A DNA stretch of 64,000 nt. It comes from Azolla caroliniana (taxonomy: Eukaryota > Polypodiophyta). The stretch's first letter is position 1, and every line of letters begins with the position of its first letter. Below the pieces are notes generated by a model. That model searched no databases, was not told where the DNA came from, and worked only from the letters and a program-made list of their open reading frames with translations. The stretch is from the NCBI GenBank assembly GCA_043228905.1, contig JBHGNT010000007.1, positions 21,576,001 to 21,640,000 on the forward strand. The letters are read 5' to 3'. Of the stretch, positions 35,001 through 45,101 are shown piece after piece. The position numbers and the translations under genes are program-made.

Positions 35001-36122
35001 CTTTACGGACTGAAGCAGGCTCCCCGGCAATGGTACCGGAAGTTCGACTCCTTCATGACAGACGAAGGGTACCACAAAACGCAGTCCGATCACTGCGTGT
35101 TTGTGAAGAAGTTCGAAGGAGGAGACTTTTTAATACTCCTCCTGTACGTGGGCGACATGTTGATCGTCGGACGGGACCAGGGCAAGATACGGATGCTGAA
35201 GAAAGCGCTTCACCGAACCTTCTCAATGAAGGACCTGGGTCCGGCGAGGCAAATACTAGGGATGCACATCATCCGGGACCGGAAGAAGAAGCAGTTGTGG
35301 CTGTCACAGGAGAAGTACGTGACAAAGGTGCTTCACCGGTTCAACATGTCGGAAGCAATACCGGTCGGGTCAACCCTCCCGGGAAACTGCAAGTTGTCCA
35401 GCAAGCAAAGCCCCAAGACAAAGGCTGAGAAGGAGGACATGATGAAAGTACCATAGGCCTCTGCCGTCGGAAGCTTGATGTACGCAATGGTGTGTACAAG
35501 ACCGGACATAGGATATGCAGTCGGAGTGGTGAGCCGGTACATGAGCAATCCCGGCAAAGAACACTGGAACGCGGTCAAGTGGATACTCCGATACCTGAAG
35601 GGCACGACAAACGTGTGCCTCCGATTCGGCTCCGGTAAGCCCGAACTCGACGGCTTTACCGATTCGGATATGTCGGCTGATGCAGATACCAGCCGGTCCA
35701 CATCAGGGTATGTGATGACGTATGCAGGGGGAGCTGTTTCGTGGCAGTCGAGGTTGCAGAAGACGGTTGCGTTGTCAACCACGGAGGCGGAGTACATGGC
35801 GGCTGTTGAAGCCGGCAAGGAAATAATATGGATGAAGGACTTCATTAGAGAGCTCGGTATCCGGCAGGAGGAGTACCGACTCTACTGCGACAGTCAGAGT
35901 GCCATCCACCTTGCGAAGAACGCGGCCTATCACTCCCGGACGAAGCACATCCAGCGAAGATATCACTGGATCCGGGAAAGGATAGAGGACCAGGAGTTCG
36001 TGTTGACGAAGATCCACACGGACGAGAACGGGTCGGATATGCTGACCAAGGTGCTCACACCAGACAAGCTGGAAGCATGCCGGAAGAGGGTCGGACTGGA
36101 AAGACATCCCATGCCGAAGTGA
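32049..36122 (+). pseudogene. Copia B gag-pol, one frame of 1,357 codons with two stops and a YVGD reverse transcriptase
   Basis: Polyprotein start MEGGGSGPPGMMVLNSQNYA. Approximate order: gag 1-230; knuckle CFYCGKPGHFQKNC from residue 233; protease VVDSGASFHLT with Asp at residue 320; GAG-pre-integrase ELWHKRLCHM...CTDCLAGKQ about 440-490; integrase with LVHTDVCQ, RADNGGEYW and TPELNGLAERMNRT; reverse transcriptase about 850-1090; RNase H about 1195-1330. Nonsense codons are TGA at 32319-32321 (residue 91) and TAG at 35454-35456 (residue 1136, Tyr in sister copies). The palm motif reads LLYVGDMLIVG: GGC at 35151-35153 replaces the first catalytic Asp. There are no frameshifts. The element is recent but not autonomous. 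Confidence 0.95.
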
Positions 36123-36132
36123 AGGGGGAGTT

Positions 36133-36727
36133 TGTTGGGATTACGGTCCCTCCGGATGGGATGGTCGGATGTCCGGGAATCGGGAATGAAGACCCCGGCT
36201 ACGGAGCCGGATGATGAAGACCCCGGCTACAGAGCCGGATGACGAATGTACCCGGAGAGAGATCTGGATGCGGGGACATATTTGTGAATATGTTTGCCAA
36301 GGGCCCTTGAGGCTATATTTGTAAATAGCCCGAAAGTCATATGTGTATAAATATGACTTAGGGCAAACAGTTTTATGTTGTTGCTCATTTTTCTGTTTTC
36401 CACTTAGAGGGAGCTAAGTGAGCAGCTGAGAGAGAGAAGAGAGAGACAGAGAGAGAGAGACGAAGAGGTTGTTGCCTCTGTGTATTACCGCCGCCTGTGG
36501 CGAAGACAGTGAGCTCAAGGTTGTTGCCTTGTAGCTTCACCATTGTACATCTCTGTTTATAGTGATAGTTGGAGTTTGAGGACTCCCGTGGTTTTTTCCC
36601 ATTTAGGGTTTTCCACGTAAAACATCCCGTGTACTCTTCTCTCTATTGTCTTCGTGCATTTTGTATTTCCTGTTTTTTCTGAGAGTTGATCCTATTCCTC
36701 GGTTGTGGCCGAGCACTGTTTTCAACA
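36133..36727 (+). repeat. 3' LTR of copia B (595 bp)
   Basis: Follows the polypurine tract GAAGGGGGAG (36121-36130). Compared with 31453-32017 it has one extra 27-bp unit (about 36213-36239, ATGAAGACCCCGGCTAC type), three extra bases in a T-run near 36675 and about two substitutions. Confidence 0.95.
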
Positions 36728-36732
36728 TGAAC
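36728..36732. repeat. Target-site duplication TGAAC, right copy (copia B)
   Basis: Matches 31448-31452. Confidence 0.95.
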
Positions 36733-37227
36733 GTCACGAAGTCCTGCGATCCTGCATGTGACATCGTGTCCACCTGACACACATCAGTATGCACCAACTC
36801 CAATGGTGCATTACGTCTCATCGGTGGCCTTGGTCGGAAGGAGGTCCGGTTTTGCTTAGTGGCCAGACAATCAGTGCACTTCTCCAAGTGCACGTTCTTC
36901 ATTGGAATGAGGTTGTCGTCTACAAGCCTCTTCATCCCCTTCTCGCTCATGTGACACAACCTCTTGTGCCATAGCTCACCGGCAGTGTCGGATGCCACGT
37001 TCACTTCTTCCGAACTTAACCAGGCATTCATCAGGTACAACGTGTTGACCTTCCGAGCCCGAGCCACAATTAGGCTCCCTTTGTTGAACTTCATAACACC
37101 GTTCCGGATGCTACCCGTGTAGCCTTCATCATCTAGCCGACCGGCTAATATCAGGTTCAGTCGAACCTCCGGAACGTGTCGGACATCCTTCAGCAGCAGC
37201 TTGCATCCGGTTGGTGTTGTCAACCAC
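36733..37227 (-). pseudogene. Copia A2 fragment: GAG-pre-integrase and integrase start
   Basis: Minus, 166 codons open: VWLTTPTGCKLLLKD, ELWHKRLCHMSEKGMKRL, CTDCLATKQNRTSF, LELVHTDVCQVDT. It joins 31447 across copia B and 41896 across the gag-only element. Confidence 0.9.
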
Positions 37228-37231
37228 ACGT
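37228..37231. repeat. Target-site duplication ACGT (gag-only element), left copy
   Basis: ACGT before the LTR, repeated at 41892-41895. The empty site CCACACGTCTCC is visible in copia A1 at about 27586-27597. A fifth base may have mutated. Confidence 0.75.
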
Positions 37232-38000
37232 TGTCGCGTTGTTACGAGCGTGCGTGGAGAAAGGCGGGACCACGGGGGTCTTGGACGAGAGAGTAATGGA
37301 GCGTAGGGAGTCGTGCTTCACTGTTTCTGGGGCATCCCAGAAGCACACCGGAAGCAACCGAAGGGAGAGAGAGAGAGAGAGAGAGAGAGAGCGTGCTTAA
37401 CACCGACTCACGCACACGCACACGCACACGCACACGCAGCTCAACCCGACTCACGCCTTATGTACAGAAAACGCAGGAGAGGGTAAGCACCCGACGCCAA
37501 CAACGACGCGAATATACACAGACAAACATAAACGTATATGTATGTATATATATATGAAGAATACATTCCCGGCTTCGAGCCGGACTGAGGTAGGTTACAG
37601 TAGTCGTTTGCTGCCAAGCCGCCGTTGGGGAGCTCTCAGCTCGTCACGCCGAGCGAGGTCTTGCACAAGAGGCCTAACCAAAGCAAACCCTAAGCAAACA
37701 CGAAGGAGAGAGAAGAAGAACCTAACTCTAAACCTAACGGTATACCCTCTAATGCAAAATGGGCAACCCTTTTACAAAGGGCGTTCCCTTCCTTTTATAG
37801 AACAAGGAAAGGGAGGCATTACAATGTGGGACAAATCCCAACTTACATGGGATCGTCTGTCCCGACTTGACTACTCTTCGGCGCCATAAAGGCGTCCTTG
37901 ACATTCACACTAAATGTACACGGGTGCGTACACACGCTGCACCCCACCGATGTAGCCAATGTTTCCCGGTTTCCGCCTTTGGCCGAAATTCTTCACGACA
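37232..38000 (-). repeat. 3' LTR of the gag-only element (769 bp)
   Basis: On minus it starts TGTCGTGAAG and ends CAACGCGACA, like the gypsy LTR. On minus a TATAAAAGGAAGGG box lies near 37790. It includes GA and CACG microsatellites (37365-37435) and a TA run near 37545. The polypurine tract, plus CCGCCCCCACC, is at 38002-38012. Confidence 0.92.
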
Positions 38001-40330
38001 TCCGCCCCCACCTAACTGCACGTCCACCGGCACGTGCCAATTATGGTTGAAGGGTGAGAGATTTCGGTCGGCGAGAAACTGGTCTTCCGTGATCCGCATC
38101 CTGGCTTGCTGCCGGTTTGATCCGTCGGCTTCGAGTCTTCCGTTGCGCTCGCCTCCCTGTAGGCTCGTTCGACCCGTCGATGGGTCCTCTGCCGCGATCT
38201 CCGTAGTACGCGTACTTCTGTTGGCCCTTGTTCGGCCGTATGAACGCCCTGCTTCCCGCCGTATGACCGATGTCCTCCGCTTGAGGCATGCCCGTAGTGG
38301 TCCGCTTGACCCTTCCGTTCACCAACCGTGATGTCCTGATGTCGTCCCATGTTGTTTCGCGTGGCCACCGCCCTCTCGCCGCCACATTCCTTCTCCATGG
38401 TCTTACATTGCCGCGTTGGCTCGAACCTCCATGGTCTCCGGAACGGCGTGGAAGATCCCTTTCCGGCCTTCTCCGCACTTGCCTTCCCGCTCCGGCACCT
38501 CCGTGTGCCTTTCTCCGGTTTATTGCACGCCTTGTCGGCCCTTTCCGGCCAGATCATGCATCGCCGCTCACCTGCATACCGGTGTCCTCTGCATCCGAGG
38601 AACACCCCGTAGTAGCCCGCTTGGCCCTTCCCGTCTTCGTGCTGCTGCAACAGGTCTTGAGTCTTCCACTTCCTTCGTTCGGGCCGCCCGTGCCGAACAC
38701 CGTCCCGTAGTCACGCTTCGATCCGGCCCGCGATGGCCACTTGCGAGACTCTTGTTCTGTCCAAAGTGTGCCTTTCCGGCCTGACACACCTCCCCGTGTT
38801 CACCCCTACCGGCTCCTTCCGATACCTCCCGTCGTCGGGTCTCGTTCCCTGCCGCCACCGTCCTTCTCCCTCAGTCTCACGTTGCCACGTTGGCCGAACT
38901 GCCGGAGTCTCCGGATCGGTGTGAGGGTCCCATAGGACCGGACTCCGTTTCTATGCTTGCCGAAACTAGGGTGTCTTTTGTTTGAGTCCCACCCGGACTC
39001 TCCTCGTGTCTTCCGCGTAGTCGGGTCCCGTTTCCCATCGCCACCAACCTTCTCTCTCGGTCTCATGTTGCCACGTTGGCCGAACTGCCGGAGTCTCTGG
39101 TTAAGTGTGGGGATCCCGTAGGACCGGACTTCCTTACGCCCATTGTCTTCGTCACCTCGCCGCCACCGTCAGTATCTTGGTCTTACGTCGGTCACGTTGC
39201 CGACCGCCAAAGTCTCTAGAACCGGTGTGAAGGATCCTTCGTAGACCGCCCATCCGTAGCCCTTGCCTTCGTCACCTCGCCGCCACCGTCAGTATCTTGG
39301 TCTTACGTCGGCCGCGTTGCCGACCGCCGAAGTCTCTAGAACCGGTGTGAAGGATCCTTCGTAGACCGTCGTCGCCTTCTTGACCCTGTCTCGGGTCGTC
39401 CCTTTCCGCATTGCCGAGAGGGCGTTTTGTTTCGCACCCTCTCCCGTGGTACCGACGTACCGTGTCCTCGGCCTCTTCGTAGGCCTGCTCTCTTCCTCCC
39501 TCCCGGAATGGTCATCCGGGAGTCCGCTCCGCCCGGTTCTCGTCCAGGTCCGTTCGTCCTTCTTCGGATTGCCGGGTCCCGTTCTCCTGTCACCACCGAT
39601 CTCTCGTATAGGACTTACGACGGCACTCGGGCCGGCAGCCGGATCGGTGTAAGGAATCCCATAGGACCGGCTTTCATTCTCGTTCATAATCTCGACCTTC
39701 GCTCGGTCGGTCTTTCTCCCCATGTAAAAGAGGGCAGCTCGTCCCGCACCCTCTCCCGTATCGGCACCTTTATGCCGAGCCCGGCCTCGATCGAACGACC
39801 CACGACCGGATCACGCTCCACCCGTATCGGAATGCCGATCTCCACGTGCCGTGTCCGTCCTCGGCCTTCCCGCAGGCCGTCTCCCATCCGTCTTCGCTGG
39901 CATCATGCCAGGACTCCTCGGTACCGCCATCCATCTCCTCGGTCTTATATGGGCATACGGTCCCGAATGCCGAGTTCTCCGGAATTGGGTCCGTGGGCTT
40001 TTGTCCGCTCCTTCCCCGTATCGTCTCGCTGGTGATTCTTGGCCTTTCGCCGCCGCCTTCCTCCACTTGGGACTCACGTGGGCACTCGGGCCCGACTGCC
40101 ATCGCCTCGGGAGTAAGTGTGGGAAGACACAAAGAATTGCCCGTCCGTTTTACGCCCTTGTCCGTAGCCACCGGCTCTCCGTGGTCGGCGGTCGTCTTCT
40201 TACCGATCACGCAAGCCCCGTCTGGGCTTGCTTCTCCAATGACCAGGATCTCGGGCTGACACGCCCGAAACCGCTGGTCCCAACGTTCCGGTTCCGCGAT
40301 CGGTATCTCGGCCTCGTCCTTGGCCGTTCT
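38001..40330 (-). other. GC-rich repetitive internal region of the gag-only element
   Basis: No recognisable pol domain on either strand. It contains degenerate repeats of about 110-130 bp. Two nearly identical 114-bp copies lie at about 39145-39255 and 39259-39369 (CGTCACCTCGCCGCCACCGT start). Related copies with GCCGAACTGCCGGAGTCTC-type blocks lie at about 38860-39110 and 38340-38460. Open frames here (for example 39770-40444) follow the repeat composition and match nothing I know. Confidence 0.6.
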
Positions 40331-41089
40331 ATCTCCGCAAGTCGAGAGGGCGTTTTGTTCCGCACCCTCTCCCGTGGTACCGTGGTACCGATCTTCCGCC
40401 GTCGCGTGGGGCAAGTCCGTACGCCTCCGCAATCCTGGCCCCAACGCCGATCCTTGCCAACTCCCTTTTCCGTTCGGCCTCTTCCCGTTGTGATGGCACG
40501 TCGTCGCGTACCTTCCTCTTAGCCTTCTCGGCTCGCTCGTTGTCTAGCCGTTGGCACACCCTTCCGACCTTCGCCCATTCGCTCCATCATCGTCTTCGAG
40601 TTCAATCCCGATGGCTTCCCGTTCCACTCCCACCAAACCTTGTTCCCGCTCCGGGAGCCGAGCAAGCCGCCGCTCGAACTCTCGGAACACCTTCGTTGCA
40701 CCCCGGTGGGTTTTTGCCGTTGCTACCCACTGGTCGAAATCGTGTCGTCCCCGACTCTTTCGCCGTCCTCCGTATGCCTTCAAGAGCGCCTCTTCGAAGG
40801 TCTCCCACGAACTATGAGCCTCACGGAGCTCCTTCACTTCCGCATGCATCCGGACAGCTACGACCCGACAGAAGAACTCCAGCCTCAACGCCTCGTCTAC
40901 GCCACACTCCTCCATTTCCACGTTGTAGGCTTCTAGGTAATATGGGACTTTGTCCCTGTTGAAACGGCCGACTCTTTTGACCACTCGCTCAACCGCTTGT
41001 TGCGCTGCTTCTCGCCTCATCACCACTCGTGCCGACTCCAACACCACTTCGGCCACCATCTCCGCAAGGTCGTCGTCTTCCGACTCCAT
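40331..41089 (-). CDS. Gag-like protein of the gag-only element
   Basis: Start MESEDDDLAEMVAEVVLES at 41089, 38 nt after the 5' LTR. It is open for 181 codons to 40544. The core FFCRVVAVRMHAEVKELREA, SWETFEEALLKAYG and KVFREFERRLARLPERE aligns by eye with the gypsy gag (RTWEEFEGRLLEKYG, VLLREFEERFARL). After a frame change near 40555 a second frame (40559-40329) gives a coiled-coil-like KRKVRDDVPSQREEAERKR stretch. No zinc knuckle is seen. This is the capsid-type protein that would let RNA be packaged, probably with gypsy pol in trans. It may be a pseudogene because of the frame change. Confidence 0.7.
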
Positions 41090-41112
41090 CCTCCCTTGCC
41101 ACCTTTCACGTC

Positions 41113-41122
41113 GGGTTCACCA
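41113..41122 (-). other. Primer-binding site of the gag-only element
   Basis: Reverse complement TGGTGAACCC, the same as in the gypsy element at 17967-17976. Confidence 0.75.
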
Positions 41123-41126
41123 AATA

Positions 41127-41891
41127 TGTCGCGTTGTTACGCGCGTGCGTGGAGAAAGGCGGGACCACGGGGGTCTTGGACGAGAGAGTGATGGAGCGTA
41201 GGGAGTCGTGCTTCACTGTTTCTGGGGCATCCCAGAAGCACACCGGAAGCAACCGAAGGGAGAGATAGAGAGAGAGAGAGAGCGTGCTTAACACCGACTC
41301 ACGTACACACACACACACACGCACGCGCGTATCAACCCGACTCACGCCTTATGTACAGAAAACGCAGGAGAGGGTAAGCACCCGACGCCAACAACGACGC
41401 GAATATACACAGACAAACATAAACGTATATGTATATATATATATATGAAGAATACATTCCTGGCTTCGAGCCGGACTGAGGTAGGTTACAATAGTCGTCT
41501 GCTGCCAAGCCGCCGTCGGGGAGCTCTCAGCTCGTCGCGCCGAGCGGGGTCTTGCACAAGAGGCCTAACCAAAGCAAACCCTAAGCAAACACGAAGGAGA
41601 GAGAAGAAGAACCTAACTCTAAACCTAACGGTATATCCTCTAATGCAAAATGGGCAACCCTTTTACAAAGGGCGTTCCCTTCCTTTTATAGAACAAGGAA
41701 AGGGAGGCATTACAATGCGGGACAAATCCCGACTTACATGGGATCGTCTGTCCTGACTTGACTACTCTTCGGCGCCATAAAGCCGTCCTTGACATTCACA
41801 CTAAATGTACACGGGTGCGTACACACGCTGCACCCTGCCAATGTAGCCAATGTTTCCCGGTTTTCGCCTTTGGCCGAAATTCTTCACGGCA
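41127..41891 (-). repeat. 5' LTR of the gag-only element (765 bp)
   Basis: Partner of 37232-38000, with scattered substitutions and microsatellite length changes. The outer end reads CTTCACGGCA on plus, where the partner has CTTCACGACA. Confidence 0.92.
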
Positions 41892-41895
41892 ACGT

Positions 41896-42822
41896 CTCCT
41901 ATGCCGACAATTCGGCATGTACCTTCATTCCCCATCCGGACACAGCCGTGATCACCGGCTGAGTAGGATGAGAAGCATTTCCGGTCTGGGGTAAGGTGGA
42001 ACGACACTCCAGAGTCGACCACCCAGGTCATCTCGTCGCCAGCAAGGTTTAGCTCACCCTCCTCGGTGATGAGCATCAACTCTTCTTCACTTGCCGCGAT
42101 TGCCGTCGTTCCCTTCCGGTCTTTACCGTTCCGGTCCGGTGTCTGCTTCGAATCGGTACCGTCGGTTTCCTTGTCTTTTCGGAAGTGCCGACAGTTTTTC
42201 TAGAAGTGTCCCGGCTTGCAGCAATAGAAACAGGTAGGCCTCCCCCTTGACTTTGACTGTGTCCCCGACTTCTACCGATTCTGGGGACTACAATTCCTTT
42301 GTCTTCCGCGTTCTGATTCGGTGAGGAGCGCTTTGGAGTCGGAGCTCGTATCCTTATCTTTCCGACGCGCCTCCTCATCTAGCAAGCTCGACTTCACCCT
42401 TGCTAGGGATAACCGTTTCCCTTCTGGCCCGGCGTTGCCCAAGGTGACAACCAACGTCTCCCAGCTATCTAGGAGGGAACCGAGCAGGAGTAGCGCTAGT
42501 ACCTCCTCGGCGAGAGGTACTTCCAATGATGTTGCCTGGTGGATCAGCCCCCAGAAGGCATTCATGTGCTCCGCCATGCTGGAGCCATCTTGGTACCAGA
42601 GTCTTACTAGCTTCCGAAATACCGAAACCTGATTAACATCATTTTTGTTTTGAAACATAATGTCGATCTTCTCCCGGAGCTCATGAGCCTTGCTCTCTTC
42701 ATTGAAGTTGTTGTATAGGCTCATGTCGATGAAGCACCCTATTGAGGCCGTTGTCTTCATGTGCATCACCTCCCATATCGTGGCTTTGATTTTGTCCGGT
42801 CTCTTGTTCTCGAACTGAGTCT
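41896..42822 (-). pseudogene. Copia A2 fragment: protease, knuckle and most of gag
   Basis: Protease VVDSGVSFHLTPDRK near 42030. The knuckle reads CFYCCKPGHF then a stop, so its Gly is changed to Cys and the end is lost (about 42235-42195). Gag at 42769-42272 (SSMAEHMNAFWGLIHQAT). The gag start and primer site are deleted, and the reading passes from the LTR sequence into gag at about 42823. Confidence 0.87.
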
Positions 42823-43487
42823 AGGATCAAACATAGAAAACGAATAATGAACGCACGACACATTGAAGAGAAGAGTACACAGGATGTTTACCTGGAAAAC
42901 CCAAACTAGGGAAATAAACCATGGCAGCCCACAGGCTGCAAACTATCACTATGTTATAATGTACAACAATAAAGCACCGAGGCAACAAGCTCGAGCTTTC
43001 TATCTTCGCCACAGGCGGCTGTTACAACAGAGGCAACGACCTCTTCCTCTCTCTCTCTCTCTCTGTACACAGTTACGCTCTCAAATCTTGCACCAATAAG
43101 AAATGACCACTTCCCTTGTGACTAAGTTTGCCCTAAGTCATATTTATACTAATATGACTTTTCGGCTATTTGCAAATATAGCCCCGATGGACTCTCAGAA
43201 ACATATTTACGAATATGTCCCTTCATCCGGTGAGCACTCTCCACCGGGCTTGCATCATCCGGCGCTTGCCGAGCACACGTCATCCGGTTCTCACCGGGTC
43301 TTCCGTTGCCGGGTACACCACATCCGGTTCTCACCGGGTCTTCCGTTGTCGGGTACTCCACATCCAGTTCTCACCGGGTCTTCCGTTGCCGAGTACTGCA
43401 CATCAGGTTCTCACCGGGTCTTCCGTTGCCGGGTACTCCACATCCGGTTCTTTTGACTTCCCATCCGGAGGGACCTGTTTCCTAACA
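42823..43487 (-). repeat. 5' LTR of copia A2, inner end deleted
   Basis: It begins within the LTR at TCTAGGATCAAACATAG (the terminal TGACAGGAACACAC-type block is missing) and ends TTTCCTAACA. CCGG-rich units lie at 43255-43450, leader stem-loops at about 42985 and 43030, and the TATA palindrome at about 43137-43160. Confidence 0.88.
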
Positions 43488-43492
43488 ATACC

Positions 43493-44509
43493 TTCATTCC
43501 CCATCCGGACACAGCCGTGATCACCGGCTATGTAGGATGAGAAGCATTTCAAGTCCGGGGTAAGGTGGAACGACGCTCCGGAATCGACAACCCACGTTGT
43601 CTCGTCGCCGGCAAGGTTCAACTCACTCTCCTCGATGATGAGCATCAACTCTTCTTCACTTGCCGCGATTGTCGTCATTCCCTTCCGGTTCGGTCCCCTC
43701 CGGTCTTTACCGTTCCGGTCCAGTGTCCGCTTTGAATCGATACCGTCGGTTTCCTTGTCTTTTCGGAAGTGTCAATAGTTCTTTTGGAAGTGTCCCGGCT
43801 TGCCGCAATAGAAGCAAGTAGGCCTCCCCCTTGACTTTGACCGTGTCCCCAACTTTTCCCGGTTCTGGGGACTACGGTTCCTTTGTCTTCCACGTTCTGA
43901 TTCGGTAAGGAGCACTTTGGAGTCGGAGCTCGTATCCTTGTCTTTCCGACGCGCCTCCTCATCTAGCAAGCTCGACTTCACCCTTGCTAGGGATAATCGT
44001 TTCCCTTCCGGCCCAGCGTTGCCCAAAGTGACAACCAACGTCTCCCAGCTATCTAGGAGGGAACCGAGCAGGAGTAGAGGTAGTACCTCATCAGCGAGAG
44101 GTACTTCCAATGATGTTGCCTGGTGGATCAGCCCCCAGAAGGCATTCATGTGCTCCGCCATGCTGGAGCCATCTTGGTACTGGAGTCTTACTAGCTTCCG
44201 AAATACCGAAACCTGATTAACCGCATTTTTGTTCTAAAACATAATGCCGATCTTCTCCCAAAGCTCATGAGCCTTGCTCTCTTCATTGAAGTTGTTGTAT
44301 AGACTCATGTCGATGAAGCACCGTATGTACGCCGTTGTCTTCATGTGCATCACCTCCCATATCGTGGCATCTATTTTGTTCGGTCTCTTGTCCCCGAACT
44401 GAACCGGCAACCAAAGATCTTTAACCACTAGCATGTCCCTCATCTTCGACTTCCACACTGAATAGTTGGAGCCGTTGAGCTTGAACATGCCTCCCAACGA
44501 ATTGTCCAT
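43493..44509 (-). pseudogene. Copia A1 gag and protease start
   Basis: Start MDNSLGGMFKLNGSNYSVW at 44509. A TAG near 44235, where the sister copy has CAA, interrupts gag. The knuckle CFYCGKPGHFQKN is followed by Tyr and a stop in place of Cys (about 43810-43770). Protease WVVDSGASFHLT is at about 43600. It ends at GMNEG-type sequence where copia A2 inserted. Confidence 0.88.
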
Positions 44510-44525
44510 TTTTCTGTGTCGTTTC

Positions 44526-44537
44526 GCTCTGATACCA
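44526..44537 (-). other. Primer-binding site (tRNA-Met) of copia A1
   Basis: Reverse complement TGGTATCAGAGC, inside the 5' LTR by 3 nt. Confidence 0.95.
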
Positions 44538-44540
44538 ATT

Positions 44541-45096
44541 TGAAGAGAAATAAGCGGAATATTCTCCGGCCACAACCGAAGTGTAGATCACTTGATGACA
44601 ATCAAACACAGAAGAAATGGGAATGGAGGTAAGTACACAAATAGAAAGAGAATACACAAGATGTTAACGTGGAAAACCCTGAGAGGGAAAAACCACAGTA
44701 GTCCACAGACTCCAAACTATCACTATGTCAAGGAGTACAACAGGGAGCACAGAGGATCTTCGCCTAGCGGCGGTTACAACAGAGACATGCTCTGTATCGC
44801 TCTCTCTCTCTCTCTATGTATAGTCGTTACACCAATAATCAACACTGTACACAATAATTACAACCCACTATTTGCCCTAGGTCACATTTATACTAATGTG
44901 ACATTAGGACTATTTACAGATATAGCCCCAATGGGCTCTCAAGAACATATCTACATATATGTCCCTTCATCCGGTGAGAGGTTCTCACCGGGCCTGCAAC
45001 ATCCGGTTCTCACCGGGTCTTCCGTTGCCGGGTACTCCACATTTAGTTCCGATGCTGGACCTTCGTATCCCATCCGGAGGGACCGAGATCCTAACA
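44541..45096 (-). repeat. 5' LTR of copia A1 (556 bp)
   Basis: TGAAGAGAAATAAG...GATCCTAACA, partner of 14385-15016. Palindrome GTCACATT/AATGTGAC at 44881-44902 around the TATA box. Confidence 0.93.
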
Positions 45097-45101
45097 CAAG
45101 C
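45097..45101. repeat. Target-site duplication CAAGC, right copy (copia A1)
   Basis: Matches 14380-14384. Confidence 0.92.

Larger units (their letters stand above)
31453..36727 (+). mobile_element. Copia B, plus strand, youngest element in the window (5.3 kb)
   Basis: LTRs of 565 and 595 bp are nearly identical apart from one extra 27-bp unit and a 3-nt run difference. TSD TGAAC is perfect, and primer site and polypurine tract are present. It has a single-frame gag-pol with two nonsense codons. Its pol matches family A closely, while its LTR and gag N-terminus differ. Confidence 0.96.
37232..41891 (-). mobile_element. Gag-only LTR element (TR-GAG-like), minus strand, 4.66 kb
   Basis: It has two near-identical LTRs (769 and 765 bp), a primer site like that of the gypsy element, a polypurine tract at the 3' LTR and a gag gene next to the 5' LTR. 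I find no protease, reverse transcriptase, RNase H or integrase in the 3.1-kb internal region. The remainder is GC-rich and internally repetitive. Non-autonomous LTR elements that keep only gag are known in plants as TR-GAG. LTR ends, primer site and gag all match the gypsy at 17290, the likely helper family. Confidence 0.85.
27628..43487 (-). mobile_element. Copia A2, minus strand, nested in A1, with a doubled left LTR
   Basis: The left side has two LTRs in a row (27628-28267 and 28268-28955), then RNase H through gag on minus. The right LTR (about 42823-43487) lacks its inner end, the primer site and the first ~40 gag codons. It is interrupted by copia B (31453-36727) and the gag-only element (37232-41891). 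Confidence 0.85.
14385..45096 (-). mobile_element. Copia A1, outermost LTR element of the nested stack (30.7 kb with inserts)
   Basis: Its LTRs are 14385-15016 (3') and 44541-45096 (5'), with CAAGC duplication and a tRNA-Met site at 44526-44537. Its own sequence is 43493-44540, about 27431-27622 and 15017-17289. The rest is later insertions: copia A2 at 27628-43487 and gypsy at 17290-27430. About 560 bp of its integrase is missing where the gypsy right end was lost. Confidence 0.92.

Noticed and set aside
39259-39370. CRISPR-like spaced repeats
   Set aside because: Units are long, diverged and contiguous without uniform spacers, and the DNA is a plant nuclear retroelement.
38012-40522. Several 140-220-codon frames on both strands in the gag-only element
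   Set aside because: GC-rich repeats keep all frames open. Composition is Arg/Pro/Ser rich and matches no family; both strands give similar lengths.
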